Made by a program: the position numbers and the translations under genes
NCBI GenBank assembly: GCA_045660265.1
Contig: JAZRDM010000061.1
Location: forward strand, 33,241 to 97,240
DNA: 64,000 nucleotides
Direction of reading: 5' to 3'
Source: Scatosoma sp045660265
GTDB taxonomy: Bacteria; Bacillota; Clostridia; Christensenellales; Borkfalkiaceae
Shown here: one piece after another, positions 41,117 to 49,817 of the stretch
Layout of the letters: the number at the start of each line of letters is the position of its first letter
How positions within the stretch are numbered: position 1 is the stretch's first letter
The notes under the pieces: generated by a model
Database searches by the model: none
Told to the model about the DNA's origin: nothing
The model's input: only the letters and a program-made list of their open reading frames with translations

Positions 41117-41980
41117 TTATTTTTCTTTAGAGTGGAAAATCAAACCGATTGTCCCAGGCCCGCAATGCGCGCCGATAACAGGGCCGACGGGTTGAGAAAC
41201 AATGTCCAAATCGCCAAATTCCGCACGAATGTTGTCAATAAACGCTTCCGCTTCTTTTTCGCAATCGGCATTGATGACAAACACCTTATATTTATCCAAT
41301 TCCGTACCCTTGCTCTTCATATATCCAATCAAGGTGGAAAGGGCTTTTTTCAAACCTTTCACTTTATCACAGTTGACAATTTTGCCTTCTTCGTTGAAGC
41401 GTAAAATAGGCTTAATGCCAAGCAAGTTTCCTACAACCTTCGATACGCCGGAAACACGGCCGCCGCGATATAAATACGTTAAATCGTCTACCACGAAATA
41501 GATTGCGATATGTTCGATAAGTTCGTCTAAATACGCGTCCATTTCGTCCATTGTTGCGCCTTCTTTATACTTAAGCGCACCGTAATAGGTAACAAAACCG
41601 CTGCCAAGCGAAATCAACTTACTATCCTTATAACGAATTTCTCTTTCGGGATACTTTTCTTTTAATTGTGCAATCGCGCTCTTCATTGAATTAAAGGTCG
41701 CGCTCATTTGATGAGAGAAAGTGATATAATAAATATCTTCGCCTCTTGCCAAAATAGGCTCGAAATATTCCAAATATGCATATTCGTTTAACGCAGAAGT
41801 TTTAGGGGTTGCGCCCGCACGCATTTTATCGAAAAATGCCTTAAAATCGGTATTTTCCCCCATATCGTAAAAATACTCTTCATCATCTATTACATAAGGC
41901 ATACGGATTAAATTTAATCCAAGCTCTTTTACCGTCGTATGCCAAAGCTCGCAGTTAGAATCGCAAAATAATTGATACAT
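41117..41980 (-). CDS. DegV family fatty-acid-binding protein
   Basis: A 287-residue protein of the DegV/FakB family, which binds a fatty acid and presents it to the kinase FakA. Recognisable segments: CDSNCEL, the TSALN equivalent of the TSQP motif (residue ~78), ITFSHQMSATFNS for the ligand loop, and DDLTYLYRGGRVS. I start at ATG 41980, with AAGGAG 6 nt upstream; a further in-frame ATG 14 codons earlier (MKKGKTFLCLEGEK) has no ribosome site. The leader from its promoter is ~150 nt. No FakA gene is nearby. Confidence 0.9.
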   Translation of the reverse strand: MYQLFCDSNCELWHTTVKELGLNLIRMPYVIDDEEYFYDMGENTDFKAFFDKMRAGATPKTSALNEYAYLEYFEPILARGEDIYYITFSHQMSATFNSMKSAIAQLKEKYPEREIRYKDSKLISLGSGFVTYYGALKYKEGATMDEMDAYLDELIEHIAIYFVVDDLTYLYRGGRVSGVSKVVGNLLGIKPILRFNEEGKIVNCDKVKGLKKALSTLIGYMKSKGTELDKYKVFVINADCEKEAEAFIDNIRAEFGDLDIVSQPVGPVIGAHCGPGTIGLIFHSKEK

Positions 41981-42022
41981 TTTTTCTCCTTCAAGACACA
42001 AAAACGTCTTGCCTTTTTTCAT

Positions 42023-42369
42023 TTTAATTACGCGCTGTTTTCTATTTTATGAGCGTTTCCCCTTTTCTATTACGAAAAACGTGGCGCACAAAGGATTCAC
42101 AAGAAACACAAAATCCCCTTTCTTTTACTTTCAAATTATACCATAGGGCAAATCAAAAGTCAACAGTTAAAAAGAAATTTGTCGATTTTTATCCCTTTCC
42201 TCCCCTTTTATAATGCTAGTATATCATAATTTTTATCATATAGCAAGACTTTTTCACCTTTATTTTTGTTGAAAAATTTTATTAAGCATACTTTATAAAC
42301 AAACGGCCTTATGTAAGACAAACCTGCCGATTTCTACAAGAAGAAATCGGCAGTAATAATTATATAATT
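42023..42369. other. Intergenic region with degV promoter and a terminator
   Basis: A 347-bp gap. The degV-like gene's promoter is on the minus strand: TTGACT (42163-42158), 17 bp, TATAAT (42140-42135). A terminator hairpin for the next gene, ctgccgatttct / agaaatcggcag, lies at 42324-42353. The rest is A/T-rich with nothing recognised. Confidence 0.75.
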
Positions 42370-43050
42370 TTACACTATCTCCGTACCCAGCTTTTTCTTT
42401 ATCCACGCGCTATAACCATATCCTAACAGCAACACAGCTGTCAGCCCGATAAAATACAGCAACGCCGATAAATAAGAATTATCCACAAGCACGTTATTAT
42501 AAATATTATGCTTTCCGTTTAAAGAAAGCCCGAAAAACGTGGTATCCAAAATCACGTTTAACAGCATCATGATTAGCGCTGAAACAAAAATTAACGAACT
42601 GCTGATAAGCGCGTTTCTTTTATTTAATTCCACTTGTCCGCTTCGTATCAGATACACGCCAAAGAGCGAAAGAGTAAAATGCGCTACGTAATCTAATAAG
42701 AAATGGAAATGAAATTTATACGCAATCACCGCATTGTATACACAGCTGAAAACCGTCGATAAAAACATCCCTACCGAGAGCAAAGAAACAAGCAAATACG
42801 CGTGTTTTTTTAATTGCTTTGGCAAAAGCAAAAATATCGGCGTAAGCGCAAACATAAACGGACTGACGTTTGCCATCGGCAACGTATTTTGAAAATTCCA
42901 ATCGTAAAACCCTACGTCTAAATAGACAATAACACATAACAGCACGTAAGGAATAAATACAAAGGCGGTAAAACAAAGATTGCAAATTTTGATATTGCTC
43001 ATAAATTTCATACAATACACCGCAACTGCATACAGCGCGCATAATATCAA
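42370..43050 (-). CDS. YwaF-like (TIGR02206-type) membrane protein
   Basis: A 226-residue integral membrane protein with seven predicted helices. LPMANVSPFMFALTP and the later pattern around HFLLDYVAHFTLSLFGVYL resemble the YwaF/TIGR02206 group, whose role is unknown. The start is uncertain: there is no ATG near the 5' end; TTG at 43050 is the only standard start, yet the frame stays open to a TAA at 43090-43092 and the residues before it (KGYILTI) extend the first helix. It follows the metallophosphoesterase gene closely, so they are probably co-transcribed. Confidence 0.6.
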   Translation of the reverse strand: MILCALYAVAVYCMKFMSNIKICNLCFTAFVFIPYVLLCVIVYLDVGFYDWNFQNTLPMANVSPFMFALTPIFLLLPKQLKKHAYLLVSLLSVGMFLSTVFSCVYNAVIAYKFHFHFLLDYVAHFTLSLFGVYLIRSGQVELNKRNALISSSLIFVSALIMMLLNVILDTTFFGLSLNGKHNIYNNVLVDNSYLSALLYFIGLTAVLLLGYGYSAWIKKKLGTEIV

Positions 43051-43084
43051 AATTGTAAGAATATACCCCTTATCCTTTACCGTT

Positions 43085-44065
43085 TTATTTTATAAAATCC
43101 GAAATATCAACATATTCGTGATACACGTCATACACGCCGTTTTCGTTGATTTTAAGCACCGTACCGCCATTGAGAATGGGGTTCCAGTAACACCCCAACC
43201 CCGTCTTTAACGCATACACCATACAAATGCCTTGATAGCGGATAATCCAGTTATTTACGTGGTCGTGCCCCACAAGGATATGCTTTGTAATCCCGCTTTC
43301 TTTCATTGCAGAAAACATACCGTCTTCTGCAGGGTAGCTGGAGATAGCCTCGTATTGCACCCCGTAGCTATCCGTGTACCCATCCTTCCAGCATTCGCCG
43401 TTTTGCGATTGTTCTAAGCTAACTTCCTGTAAATTTATCCCTTCCTTGTACGCCTCGTTAGACGCCTCGCGGTAAGCATAAATAGGAATGTGCATCATCA
43501 CCGTCGCATCAGCGCACCCTTGCGCTTTTAACGAGGCAATCTGCTGTTTATACCAAACAATTTGTTCCGGCGTAACCTTTGCCCAATGCAAATCCGTTTC
43601 GCCTTTTTCATTCGTATACGGGAAACGATCGTGCGAGTCCATCATAATAATCGCTTCCACGGGCGTATCATTTTCTTTAATAAGAATCACGTAATTTCCG
43701 TTTCCTAAACTTTCGTCCCCTCTTTCGTAAACGCAGTGCGGGCAAGCCAAATATTTATCGACGATTTTTTCGACAAATTCCGATCCGCCTTGGTTATCGT
43801 GATTTCCCCAAATAAGCGCCCAAGGAATGTTAAAGGATTCTAAAAAGTTTGCCAACGCCATATAGGCGCTTTCTTGCCCAGCCCAAGCCAAATCGCCCGA
43901 AAGCGTAATTAAGTCGGGCTGTGTTTTTTTAATCAATTGAGTAATGGTATGCACCGCAATATTTCTAGCCGTTGCGCCTTCCGTCCATTCTTCCGCAGAT
44001 AACTGAACGTCCGTTAAATTTAAAACGACAAAATCTTTTTGCGGTTTTTTATTTAAAATAATCAT
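43085..44065 (-). CDS. Calcineurin-like metallophosphoesterase
   Basis: A 326-residue enzyme with the metal-binding order of the family: LTDVQLS (first Asp), LSGDLAWAG, IWGNHDNQGG, and GHDHVNNW near residue 265. Substrate unknown; the fold covers nucleotide, phospholipid and protein phosphatases. I place the start at 44065, preceded by GGGAG; the frame continues 33 codons upstream but that part overlaps the preceding broken gene. No signal peptide is visible. Confidence 0.87.
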   Translation of the reverse strand: MIILNKKPQKDFVVLNLTDVQLSAEEWTEGATARNIAVHTITQLIKKTQPDLITLSGDLAWAGQESAYMALANFLESFNIPWALIWGNHDNQGGSEFVEKIVDKYLACPHCVYERGDESLGNGNYVILIKENDTPVEAIIMMDSHDRFPYTNEKGETDLHWAKVTPEQIVWYKQQIASLKAQGCADATVMMHIPIYAYREASNEAYKEGINLQEVSLEQSQNGECWKDGYTDSYGVQYEAISSYPAEDGMFSAMKESGITKHILVGHDHVNNWIIRYQGICMVYALKTGLGCYWNPILNGGTVLKINENGVYDVYHEYVDISDFIK

Positions 44066-44097
44066 AATTTTCTCCCATTTAAAGCTTGTCAGCTTTT

Positions 44098-44568
44098 TCA
44101 ATCGCCGTCTTTTGCAGACTGCTCTTTTATCCCCTCGCGTTTTTTCGACAAGGCTGTAATCCATATCGTAACGGCAAGCACCAAAGCCATACCGCCTATC
44201 GAAACAGCCGTAAGCAATAAGTAATACAAAACAGGCGTATCTTTTAATAAGAACGCAAGCGGATTTCCGTTTCCGTAGCGAAGCGTCATAAAATCAGCGT
44301 AAAGCCCCATACTGCAAATATGGAACGGCGCCATCCAAAGCGGATAATAGCCAATCGGGCCATAGTCGTCGCAGTTAATCATTCTAATCGTTTTTATAAC
44401 TTCCCACACCTACATAAAATAGCAGATATAGCGAATAACCGCCCTGTCAAAATTCTCTCCGAATTTATATTTCTTACGAATGAATAAAAGCACGGCAAGC
44501 AAAACTGCAATTAATGGCAACAGCCACGCAAGCCCGGTTAAGTGTTTCACGCCGAAATCGGTGTTCAT
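44098..44568 (-). pseudogene. YwaF-like membrane protein gene broken by an in-frame TAG
   Basis: ATG at 44568, with GGAG 8 nt upstream, begins a 52-codon frame (MNTDFGVKHLTGLAWLLPL..., one helix) that ends at TAG 44412-44410. The same frame then continues without interruption for 103 codons (VWEVIKTIRMI, then PLWMAPFHICSMGLY) to 44098. PFHICSMGLY resembles the LPLHLCSIGL segment of YwaF/TIGR02206 proteins. The two parts read as one protein with a single nonsense change, for example CAG to TAG. The joined product (~157 residues) is still shorter than the ~230-residue family, so the gene is also truncated or divergent at its C-terminus. Confidence 0.65.
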
Positions 44569-44695
44569 CTCACGTTTCTCCTTTGTAAAATGACGTTAAC
44601 AATATCAGTTTATCACAAATTCAACGATAACGCAAGCGTTGGGCGATTGATTTATACTTTATTGATTGCGTCCGCTTAAAAAAATATTTTTACTC

Positions 44696-44724
44696 TTTAC
44701 ATTATCCTGCATTTATGTTATACT
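44696..44724 (+). promoter_or_regulatory. Promoter of the Nudix-like gene
   Basis: TTTACA (44696-44701), 17 bp, TATACT (44719-44724), 20 bp before the ATG. Confidence 0.8.
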
Positions 44725-44744
44725 TTTATACAAGGAGATTATTT

Positions 44745-45803
44745 ATGACGGATTTTCAAAAAATAAAAGAATTTTTCCTGCAACGTTGCGGAAAATTTGT
44801 CGAATACAGTGTAATTGACAGCGACGCGCGCAAGTGTGAAAAGCATTTGCCCGAATACGTTTGCCAAAACATAATCAATAACCCTGGCGTAAAAGATTTT
44901 TTTGTATTAAACTTCCCGTTTTATTCTAATGCAGGGCTCGTGGAAATAGACTCTTTTGACAGTTTCGTTTTTGAGTTTTATTTTATCGATTACGGCGACA
45001 AAATCGTTATCAGCGACGCAAAGCGCACGTTCGATTGCGGTGTCGAAGAGTACGAAGGCAACGGCGTAATCCTTGCGCAAAAGACCGTTGTTGAAAAGTA
45101 TCTTTTGAAAAACGGCTTGCAATCTATTGATAACGATATCGTTAAGCAGACAAGCCTGCAAACCTTTGTACAGGATACCGTTGCTTTTGTGAAAGCGTTG
45201 CAAACGCTTAACAACGCTCAGCCTTATCCGCCGTATATTTTAGAATTAGACAGCGCGCGCGAAACGGTTGATGCGTTGACGCGCTGTTGGGTTTACGGCG
45301 AAAGGATAGACGGCGTTCAGCCTGCGCGCAAGCTCGCCCTGTTCGACAGCCAAAAAAACCTACTCGAAAACTTTTCCTGCGCGGAAGACGGGTATCCTCC
45401 CATCTTCAACAAGCACGCGTTTACAGGGCTGTTTTTTAACAGCGACGGCAAAGTGTTGGTAAAAAAAACCAGAACGGACACAGCGCCCAAATATGATTTC
45501 GCCATTCACGATTTCGTCTTACAAGACGAAGATAACAGCCTTATCGCCTTTCAGCGCGCAATAAAACAAAATTTAGGTTTAGACTTTTATTTTGGCGAAC
45601 TTGCCCCTGCGCTTACGACAACACGTGATAAGCTAATTTTTGATTTTTACGTTGTCCACGGCTACGACGTTGCAATCGAACAGCTCCACAACGACAGCAA
45701 CGCGTTTGAATGGATTGAAAAAGACAAACTATTCGCCTTATTAAAAGCCGACCGCTTTGCAAACTATCCCGTAAAATTATTAGAATACTTATGCGAACTA
45801 TAA
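44745..45803 (+). CDS. Protein with degenerate C-terminal Nudix-like domain
   Basis: A 352-residue soluble protein, start at 44745 after AAGGAG. Residues 1-200 are an unrecognised mixed domain (FFLQRCGKFVEYSVIDSDARK ... FYFIDYGDKIVI). From ~220 a Nudix-like fold appears: TGLFFNSDGKVLVKKTRTD, then FAIHDFVLQDEDNSLIAFQRAIKQNLGLDFYF in place of the Nudix box, then FDFYVVHGYDVA and FEWIEKDKLFALL. The catalytic REUXEE glutamates are missing, so it is probably a binding domain instead of a hydrolase. Two GNAT-like or other partner genes are not adjacent. Function unknown. Confidence 0.65.
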   Translation: MTDFQKIKEFFLQRCGKFVEYSVIDSDARKCEKHLPEYVCQNIINNPGVKDFFVLNFPFYSNAGLVEIDSFDSFVFEFYFIDYGDKIVISDAKRTFDCGVEEYEGNGVILAQKTVVEKYLLKNGLQSIDNDIVKQTSLQTFVQDTVAFVKALQTLNNAQPYPPYILELDSARETVDALTRCWVYGERIDGVQPARKLALFDSQKNLLENFSCAEDGYPPIFNKHAFTGLFFNSDGKVLVKKTRTDTAPKYDFAIHDFVLQDEDNSLIAFQRAIKQNLGLDFYFGELAPALTTTRDKLIFDFYVVHGYDVAIEQLHNDSNAFEWIEKDKLFALLKADRFANYPVKLLEYLCEL

Positions 45804-45816
45804 CACGTCAAAAACA

Positions 45817-45842
45817 AACAACCGCCTTTGCAGGCGGTTGTT
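45817..45842. terminator. Bidirectional terminator
   Basis: 10-bp stem aacaaccgcc / ggcggttgtt with loop tttgca, A-run before, T-run after. The same stem sequence recurs at 49581 and 52548 in the tmRNA-end repeats. Confidence 0.88.
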
Positions 45843-45876
45843 TTTATTTATAAGAACCTAAATTCTCTTATCCAGC

Positions 45877-46683
45877 TTAATCTACACTTATTTGAGGCAG
45901 TTTTACTTCCGTTTGGTTATAATCACTGATAGAGATAACTGCTACGCCCGAACCGCTTGCAGCAGAAGGCCCCCCGCTTGCCACATTGAGCATCGTAATT
46001 TCCACACGCACTACTTTTCCATCTTGTATTTTGACGATGAGTTCATCCATCAAATGTTCCCAACCATCTTCATAAATAACAATGTCCGTTCCCGTATAGC
46101 AATCGTTTTCCGCATCGTAAGTCAATTGCTCGTACGCCTTAGCTACGATGGGCAACTCTAGGTCTTGCATAACTTTCCCGACCATAGAAGCGCTTTCATC
46201 ACAGGAGCTTTTTTCCCATTCACCCTCGCGGAAATAATAGCAATATTCTTGACCATTTTCTATAAAGAAGTATCTCGTTTCGCCATCTTCTATCAACTCA
46301 ACAGCGTTTTTCGTCGATTTGAAAATTTGCGTATCGTTCCAAGTATCGCCATTTTCATAGACCATACTTCTGGCTAAAGTCGCCGTAAAGTTATCGCTGG
46401 AAATGGTATTTGCAAATACTTCGTCCCATTCTTCTTTTGTCAAGCCCGTTTTTTCATTTTTACCAGAATTGTCTTTATCGTTTTCCGTATCAGAATTAGA
46501 AGAATTTTCGTCTTCCGCCCCGCCTATTTCCCCGCTGTCAGACGAGTTAGCCGTATTACCCGATTCTTCCGATTGAACCCCAGAAGAGCCCGTTTGCAAA
46601 CCGTCTATACTGCAAGAAGTTGCCATAACCCCAAACGATAAACAAACCATAAGGCTTAAAAGAAAACTTACCGTCTTTTTCAT
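45877..46683 (-). CDS. 268-aa lipoprotein of unknown function
   Basis: Exported lipoprotein (MKKTVSFLLSLMVCLSFGVMATSCS). An acidic Ser/Asn/Glu/Gly linker runs to ~75. The folded part (residues ~80-268) is beta-rich with aromatic strands (NFTATLARSMVYENGD, ETRYFFIENGQEYCYYFREGEWE, YTGTDIVIYEDGWEHL, KVVRVEITMLN), suggesting a half-barrel lipoprotein fold. It starts 24 bp after the GH38 gene and is thus co-transcribed with it. A link to glycan handling is possible from that context only. Confidence 0.72.
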   Translation of the reverse strand: MKKTVSFLLSLMVCLSFGVMATSCSIDGLQTGSSGVQSEESGNTANSSDSGEIGGAEDENSSNSDTENDKDNSGKNEKTGLTKEEWDEVFANTISSDNFTATLARSMVYENGDTWNDTQIFKSTKNAVELIEDGETRYFFIENGQEYCYYFREGEWEKSSCDESASMVGKVMQDLELPIVAKAYEQLTYDAENDCYTGTDIVIYEDGWEHLMDELIVKIQDGKVVRVEITMLNVASGGPSAASGSGVAVISISDYNQTEVKLPQISVD

Positions 46684-46707
46684 AACGTTTTTCTCCTAAA
46701 AACTTTT

Positions 46708-49116
46708 TTAATTTTCAAAATCGTATTCTGTGAAAAGAACTTCTTTTATCTTTCCGTTTTGAATACGCAAAGTCTTCGCTTCATACGGCGTGAAATCCAC
46801 AGTGTAAACGCCAAGCGTTTTGCAGTCAATTTCGCACGAAACGGGCTTACCCGCGCATTCGTACGCGCGAAGCACGTAGCCATCCCCGTCTTCAGCCTTT
46901 TTAAACGCCGAAAGCACCACGTTTGCTTGGCTGATAGAAATCCCTTCGTACACCAAAGGCAAACAGCCGGTATGATGATTTTCCATAATTGCCGTCGGCG
47001 CAGTATTCAACTGCAACGCCCTTTGCGTAATCCGCGCGCTGTCTTTGGTTGTTGCAGGCATTAACCCATAAGAAAATTCGCAAACGCCTTGATCGGTGTA
47101 ATTTGATTCCGTACTGCGCTTTAAGCCGTGGTCGCAATAAATAGGGCTTCTAATCCCCGTCAAAGCAATTTCATTACCCTTTGCCGAATAGCTGTATTTG
47201 CTATCGTTTAATACGGCAAGCCCCGTATCCGCATCTCCAACCATTGCCCACGTAAGCGCGGGCTCTTCTTCGCCGTTGCATTCTCTTTCGAGCGTACCGA
47301 ACGGGATTTCGTAAACGCTTGTAGGCGACTGCGTTTGCACAGGGAATGCAAATTTCAGCATTTTATGCTTTTCATTCCAATTGAGTTTTACTTTCACCCG
47401 CACAAACTCTTCGCCTGCGTGCAAGGTATAATACTGCGTTAACTCCGATTTTCCATAAACCGAAGAAACCTTTACCGTTTCTCTAATGGCGTTGGATTCT
47501 AATTTTTCCGCCAGCACGCATTCAAACGCGCCGATTTCTTTATCAAAGTAATTTTTGCCGTGGCTCCAAGTATCGTGCTCGTTTTCGTCGATAATGACGG
47601 TACGCGAAGCGCCTGCAAGCGTTTCTTTGCCCGTGCGTTTATCGAAAATGGATACTACGTTACCCTTTTCGTCAAACAATACTTTAAGAATATCGTTTTC
47701 TAAAGCAAGTTCTTTGCTGATTTTTGCGCGGTCCGCGTAATCCCCTTCCGAGCGGAACGTCTTGTTAAATTCATCCGACGGCTGATAATAATATACCGCA
47801 TAGCCAAGCGCGGGAATTTTCGCGCGGAAGATAGCGTTATCACGCTCGAACACAGTCAACGCTTCCGACACAGCGTTAGCAAACGGGACGTCGTTGCCGT
47901 TTACGTCTTTAATGGACGTAACGTGATTATTAACCATAACCGTTTCTTCCACTGCAAAGGCGTGCGGATTGAAAAGGATAATCGGCAAGCCGTGTTCTTT
48001 GTTCGTGGTATCAATTTTCCAAGACAGCGTTTGCAGCGCGCTGTTTTTTTGCTTTTCCGCGATAGAAATCGCTTCATAGCCCATATACAAGCTATCGTCA
48101 AACGCACTTTTAATACAACAACCGCCCAAAATATCGTGGAAAGTCAGGAAGTTTAAATTTTCCCAGCCCGTTTTCATTTTTTCCGTGTCGTACTCTTTTC
48201 CTGTCAAAAGTTCTGCTAATACGGAAAATCTCTCCGCCGCCGTCAGCTTGGTATCTCCCTTTCGAAGCAATGTTTTCACTTCCGACACCGTCGAATAGCA
48301 TCCGCTGGCGTGATGTTGAAGCTCTTCCTTTAAAACGGGTAAATTATTCTCCGCCTTGTATTTTTCAAAAAATTCGACGGGGTCTGCCATTTTCAGCTCG
48401 TATTTTCCGTCCTTTTTGTTGTTGTATTCTTCGATTAAACGGATATTTTTTATCGTCGGACCGCCGCCGTGATTGCCCACGCCGTAATACCCCATGAAAT
48501 CGGTGCCGTGATAAAATTCAGAGCAGTTATCCAAATACGTTTCCAGCTCTTCAAGCGAGTTAAATCTCTTGCAATACGCCTCATAAATACGGAACGCCGT
48601 AACCTGCGAGCCGTCGGGCGCTTCCCACGTAAAGACGTTATCCTTTAAAGATTTTTCATATTCCATCGGGCGCATAAACACGTAATATTTCATACCGCTT
48701 TTTTGTAAAATTTGCGGCATCATAGCGTTGTGTCCGAAACTGTCCACGTTGTATCCTACCAACGCGGTTTTTCCAAACGTTTCTTTAAAATATCTTTGAG
48801 AATATAAGCTCATTCTTGCAAAATTTTCACCGCTGGGCAAATTGCAGTCCGGTTGCACGTTCCAACCGCCGACAATAATAAAACGCCCTTCTTGCACACG
48901 CGCTTTTAACTCTTCAAACATCTCTGGATCAAAATCCTGCACCCATTGATACACGGATGCGGACGAACAAACAAATTTAAAATTAGGAAACTCGTTCATA
49001 CGATCAAGTGCAGAACGAATGGTTGCCTTTGTTTCACAGCTCCCTTCCTGCCACGACCAAACCCACGCCGGATCTAAATGCGCATTGCCTATCATAAATG
49101 CTTTTTTCTTTTCCAT
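46708..49116 (-). CDS. GH38 alpha-mannosidase
   Basis: An 802-residue cytoplasmic glycoside hydrolase of family 38. The N-terminal catalytic domain shows AHLDPAWVWSW (zinc His-x-Asp), GGWNVQPDCNLPSGE and GYNVDSFGHNAMMPQIL (nucleophile Asp and zinc His), HHASGCYS, and FLTFHDILGGC. The middle helical and C-terminal beta-sandwich domains follow. GH38 enzymes release alpha-linked mannose from glycans. I start at 49116, with GGAGAG upstream; an ATG five codons earlier falls in the ribosome site. The perfect-spacing promoter is at 49154-49182. No mannose transporter is adjacent. Confidence 0.92.
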   Translation of the reverse strand: MEKKKAFMIGNAHLDPAWVWSWQEGSCETKATIRSALDRMNEFPNFKFVCSSASVYQWVQDFDPEMFEELKARVQEGRFIIVGGWNVQPDCNLPSGENFARMSLYSQRYFKETFGKTALVGYNVDSFGHNAMMPQILQKSGMKYYVFMRPMEYEKSLKDNVFTWEAPDGSQVTAFRIYEAYCKRFNSLEELETYLDNCSEFYHGTDFMGYYGVGNHGGGPTIKNIRLIEEYNNKKDGKYELKMADPVEFFEKYKAENNLPVLKEELQHHASGCYSTVSEVKTLLRKGDTKLTAAERFSVLAELLTGKEYDTEKMKTGWENLNFLTFHDILGGCCIKSAFDDSLYMGYEAISIAEKQKNSALQTLSWKIDTTNKEHGLPIILFNPHAFAVEETVMVNNHVTSIKDVNGNDVPFANAVSEALTVFERDNAIFRAKIPALGYAVYYYQPSDEFNKTFRSEGDYADRAKISKELALENDILKVLFDEKGNVVSIFDKRTGKETLAGASRTVIIDENEHDTWSHGKNYFDKEIGAFECVLAEKLESNAIRETVKVSSVYGKSELTQYYTLHAGEEFVRVKVKLNWNEKHKMLKFAFPVQTQSPTSVYEIPFGTLERECNGEEEPALTWAMVGDADTGLAVLNDSKYSYSAKGNEIALTGIRSPIYCDHGLKRSTESNYTDQGVCEFSYGLMPATTKDSARITQRALQLNTAPTAIMENHHTGCLPLVYEGISISQANVVLSAFKKAEDGDGYVLRAYECAGKPVSCEIDCKTLGVYTVDFTPYEAKTLRIQNGKIKEVLFTEYDFEN

Positions 49117-49153
49117 AATTCTCTCCATCAAATGTTAAAAATTTATTAAACCC

Positions 49154-49182
49154 AGTATAATATTTATCCTTTATATTGTCAA
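49154..49182 (-). promoter_or_regulatory. Promoter of the GH38-lipoprotein operon
   Basis: Minus strand TTGACA (49182-49177), 17 bp, TATACT (49159-49154). It overlaps the last bases of the upstream 89-aa gene. Confidence 0.85.
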
Positions 49183-49448
49183 TACTCTTGATAGCATTTT
49201 TCGAAGCGACGCTTATTAAATATAATAATTTTATATTTTTGCCCGTTCTTCATATGAAATGTCGCTATCGGTAAAACAATCTCTTGCCATGTAAGTTCGG
49301 CTATCTCTTTATACGGTAATACAAGATTCCTGTACGCTTTATCTACTGTAAGTTTATTCGTCTTATAGGTAACCGAATTTTCATCAAGATATAAAGTACC
49401 GCCCAATATGCCATTATGGCATAAACTGCATATAAATGATTTTTTCAT
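49179..49448 (-). CDS. Small protein of unknown function
   Basis: An 89-residue protein. It begins with a Cys pair (SFICSLCHNG) and then reads as a small beta fold with PH/GRAM-like character (GGTLYLDENSVTYKTNKLTV ... LPYKEIAELTWQEIVL ... ATFHMKNGQKYKIIIF). GGGGG lies 8 nt before the ATG. The neighbour on its left is GH38 and on its right the tmRNA-end island, so it marks the last chromosomal gene before the island. Not recognised. Confidence 0.6.
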   Translation of the reverse strand: MKKSFICSLCHNGILGGTLYLDENSVTYKTNKLTVDKAYRNLVLPYKEIAELTWQEIVLPIATFHMKNGQKYKIIIFNKRRFEKCYQEY

Positions 49449-49555
49449 ACTATCCCCCTCAAATTCTTCTTTATCGGTGTTTTTATTATACTACAAAATA
49501 ACAAATAAAGTCAAGCCGCAAGGCTTGCATATAATAATCCAATATCGCTTTTCCG

Positions 49556-49619
49556 CATATTTTCGGTCTATACAAAAAGAAACAACCGCCCTTTTAGACG
49601 GTTGTTCTTTTTGGTGGAG
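49556..49619. repeat. Island boundary repeat, left copy of pair A (with tmRNA end and terminator)
   Basis: 64-bp sequence repeated at 52523-52586 with two mismatches. It contains a hairpin terminator (aacaaccg...cggttgtt) followed by tggtggag, the complement of the tmRNA 3' end; 'gatgg' after it extends the match to the tmRNA. The 369-bp gap 49449-49817 holds this repeat and non-coding sequence only. Confidence 0.88.
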
Positions 49620-49817
49620 ATGGAAGGTCGCTGAGCGAGCACGAGTCACCGACCATCAAAACCCATCAATTTACCCGATTTTTGCCATTTTTTAGGTATT
49701 TTTGCGTGGTTTTCTATACGTTTTCTAACTGCTTATAGGTGCTAATTTTCGTACCCACGTCACCAAGTTTTACGAGCTAAATCAACACCAGTTAAAACAG
49801 ATTTATTGCCTTTTGTT

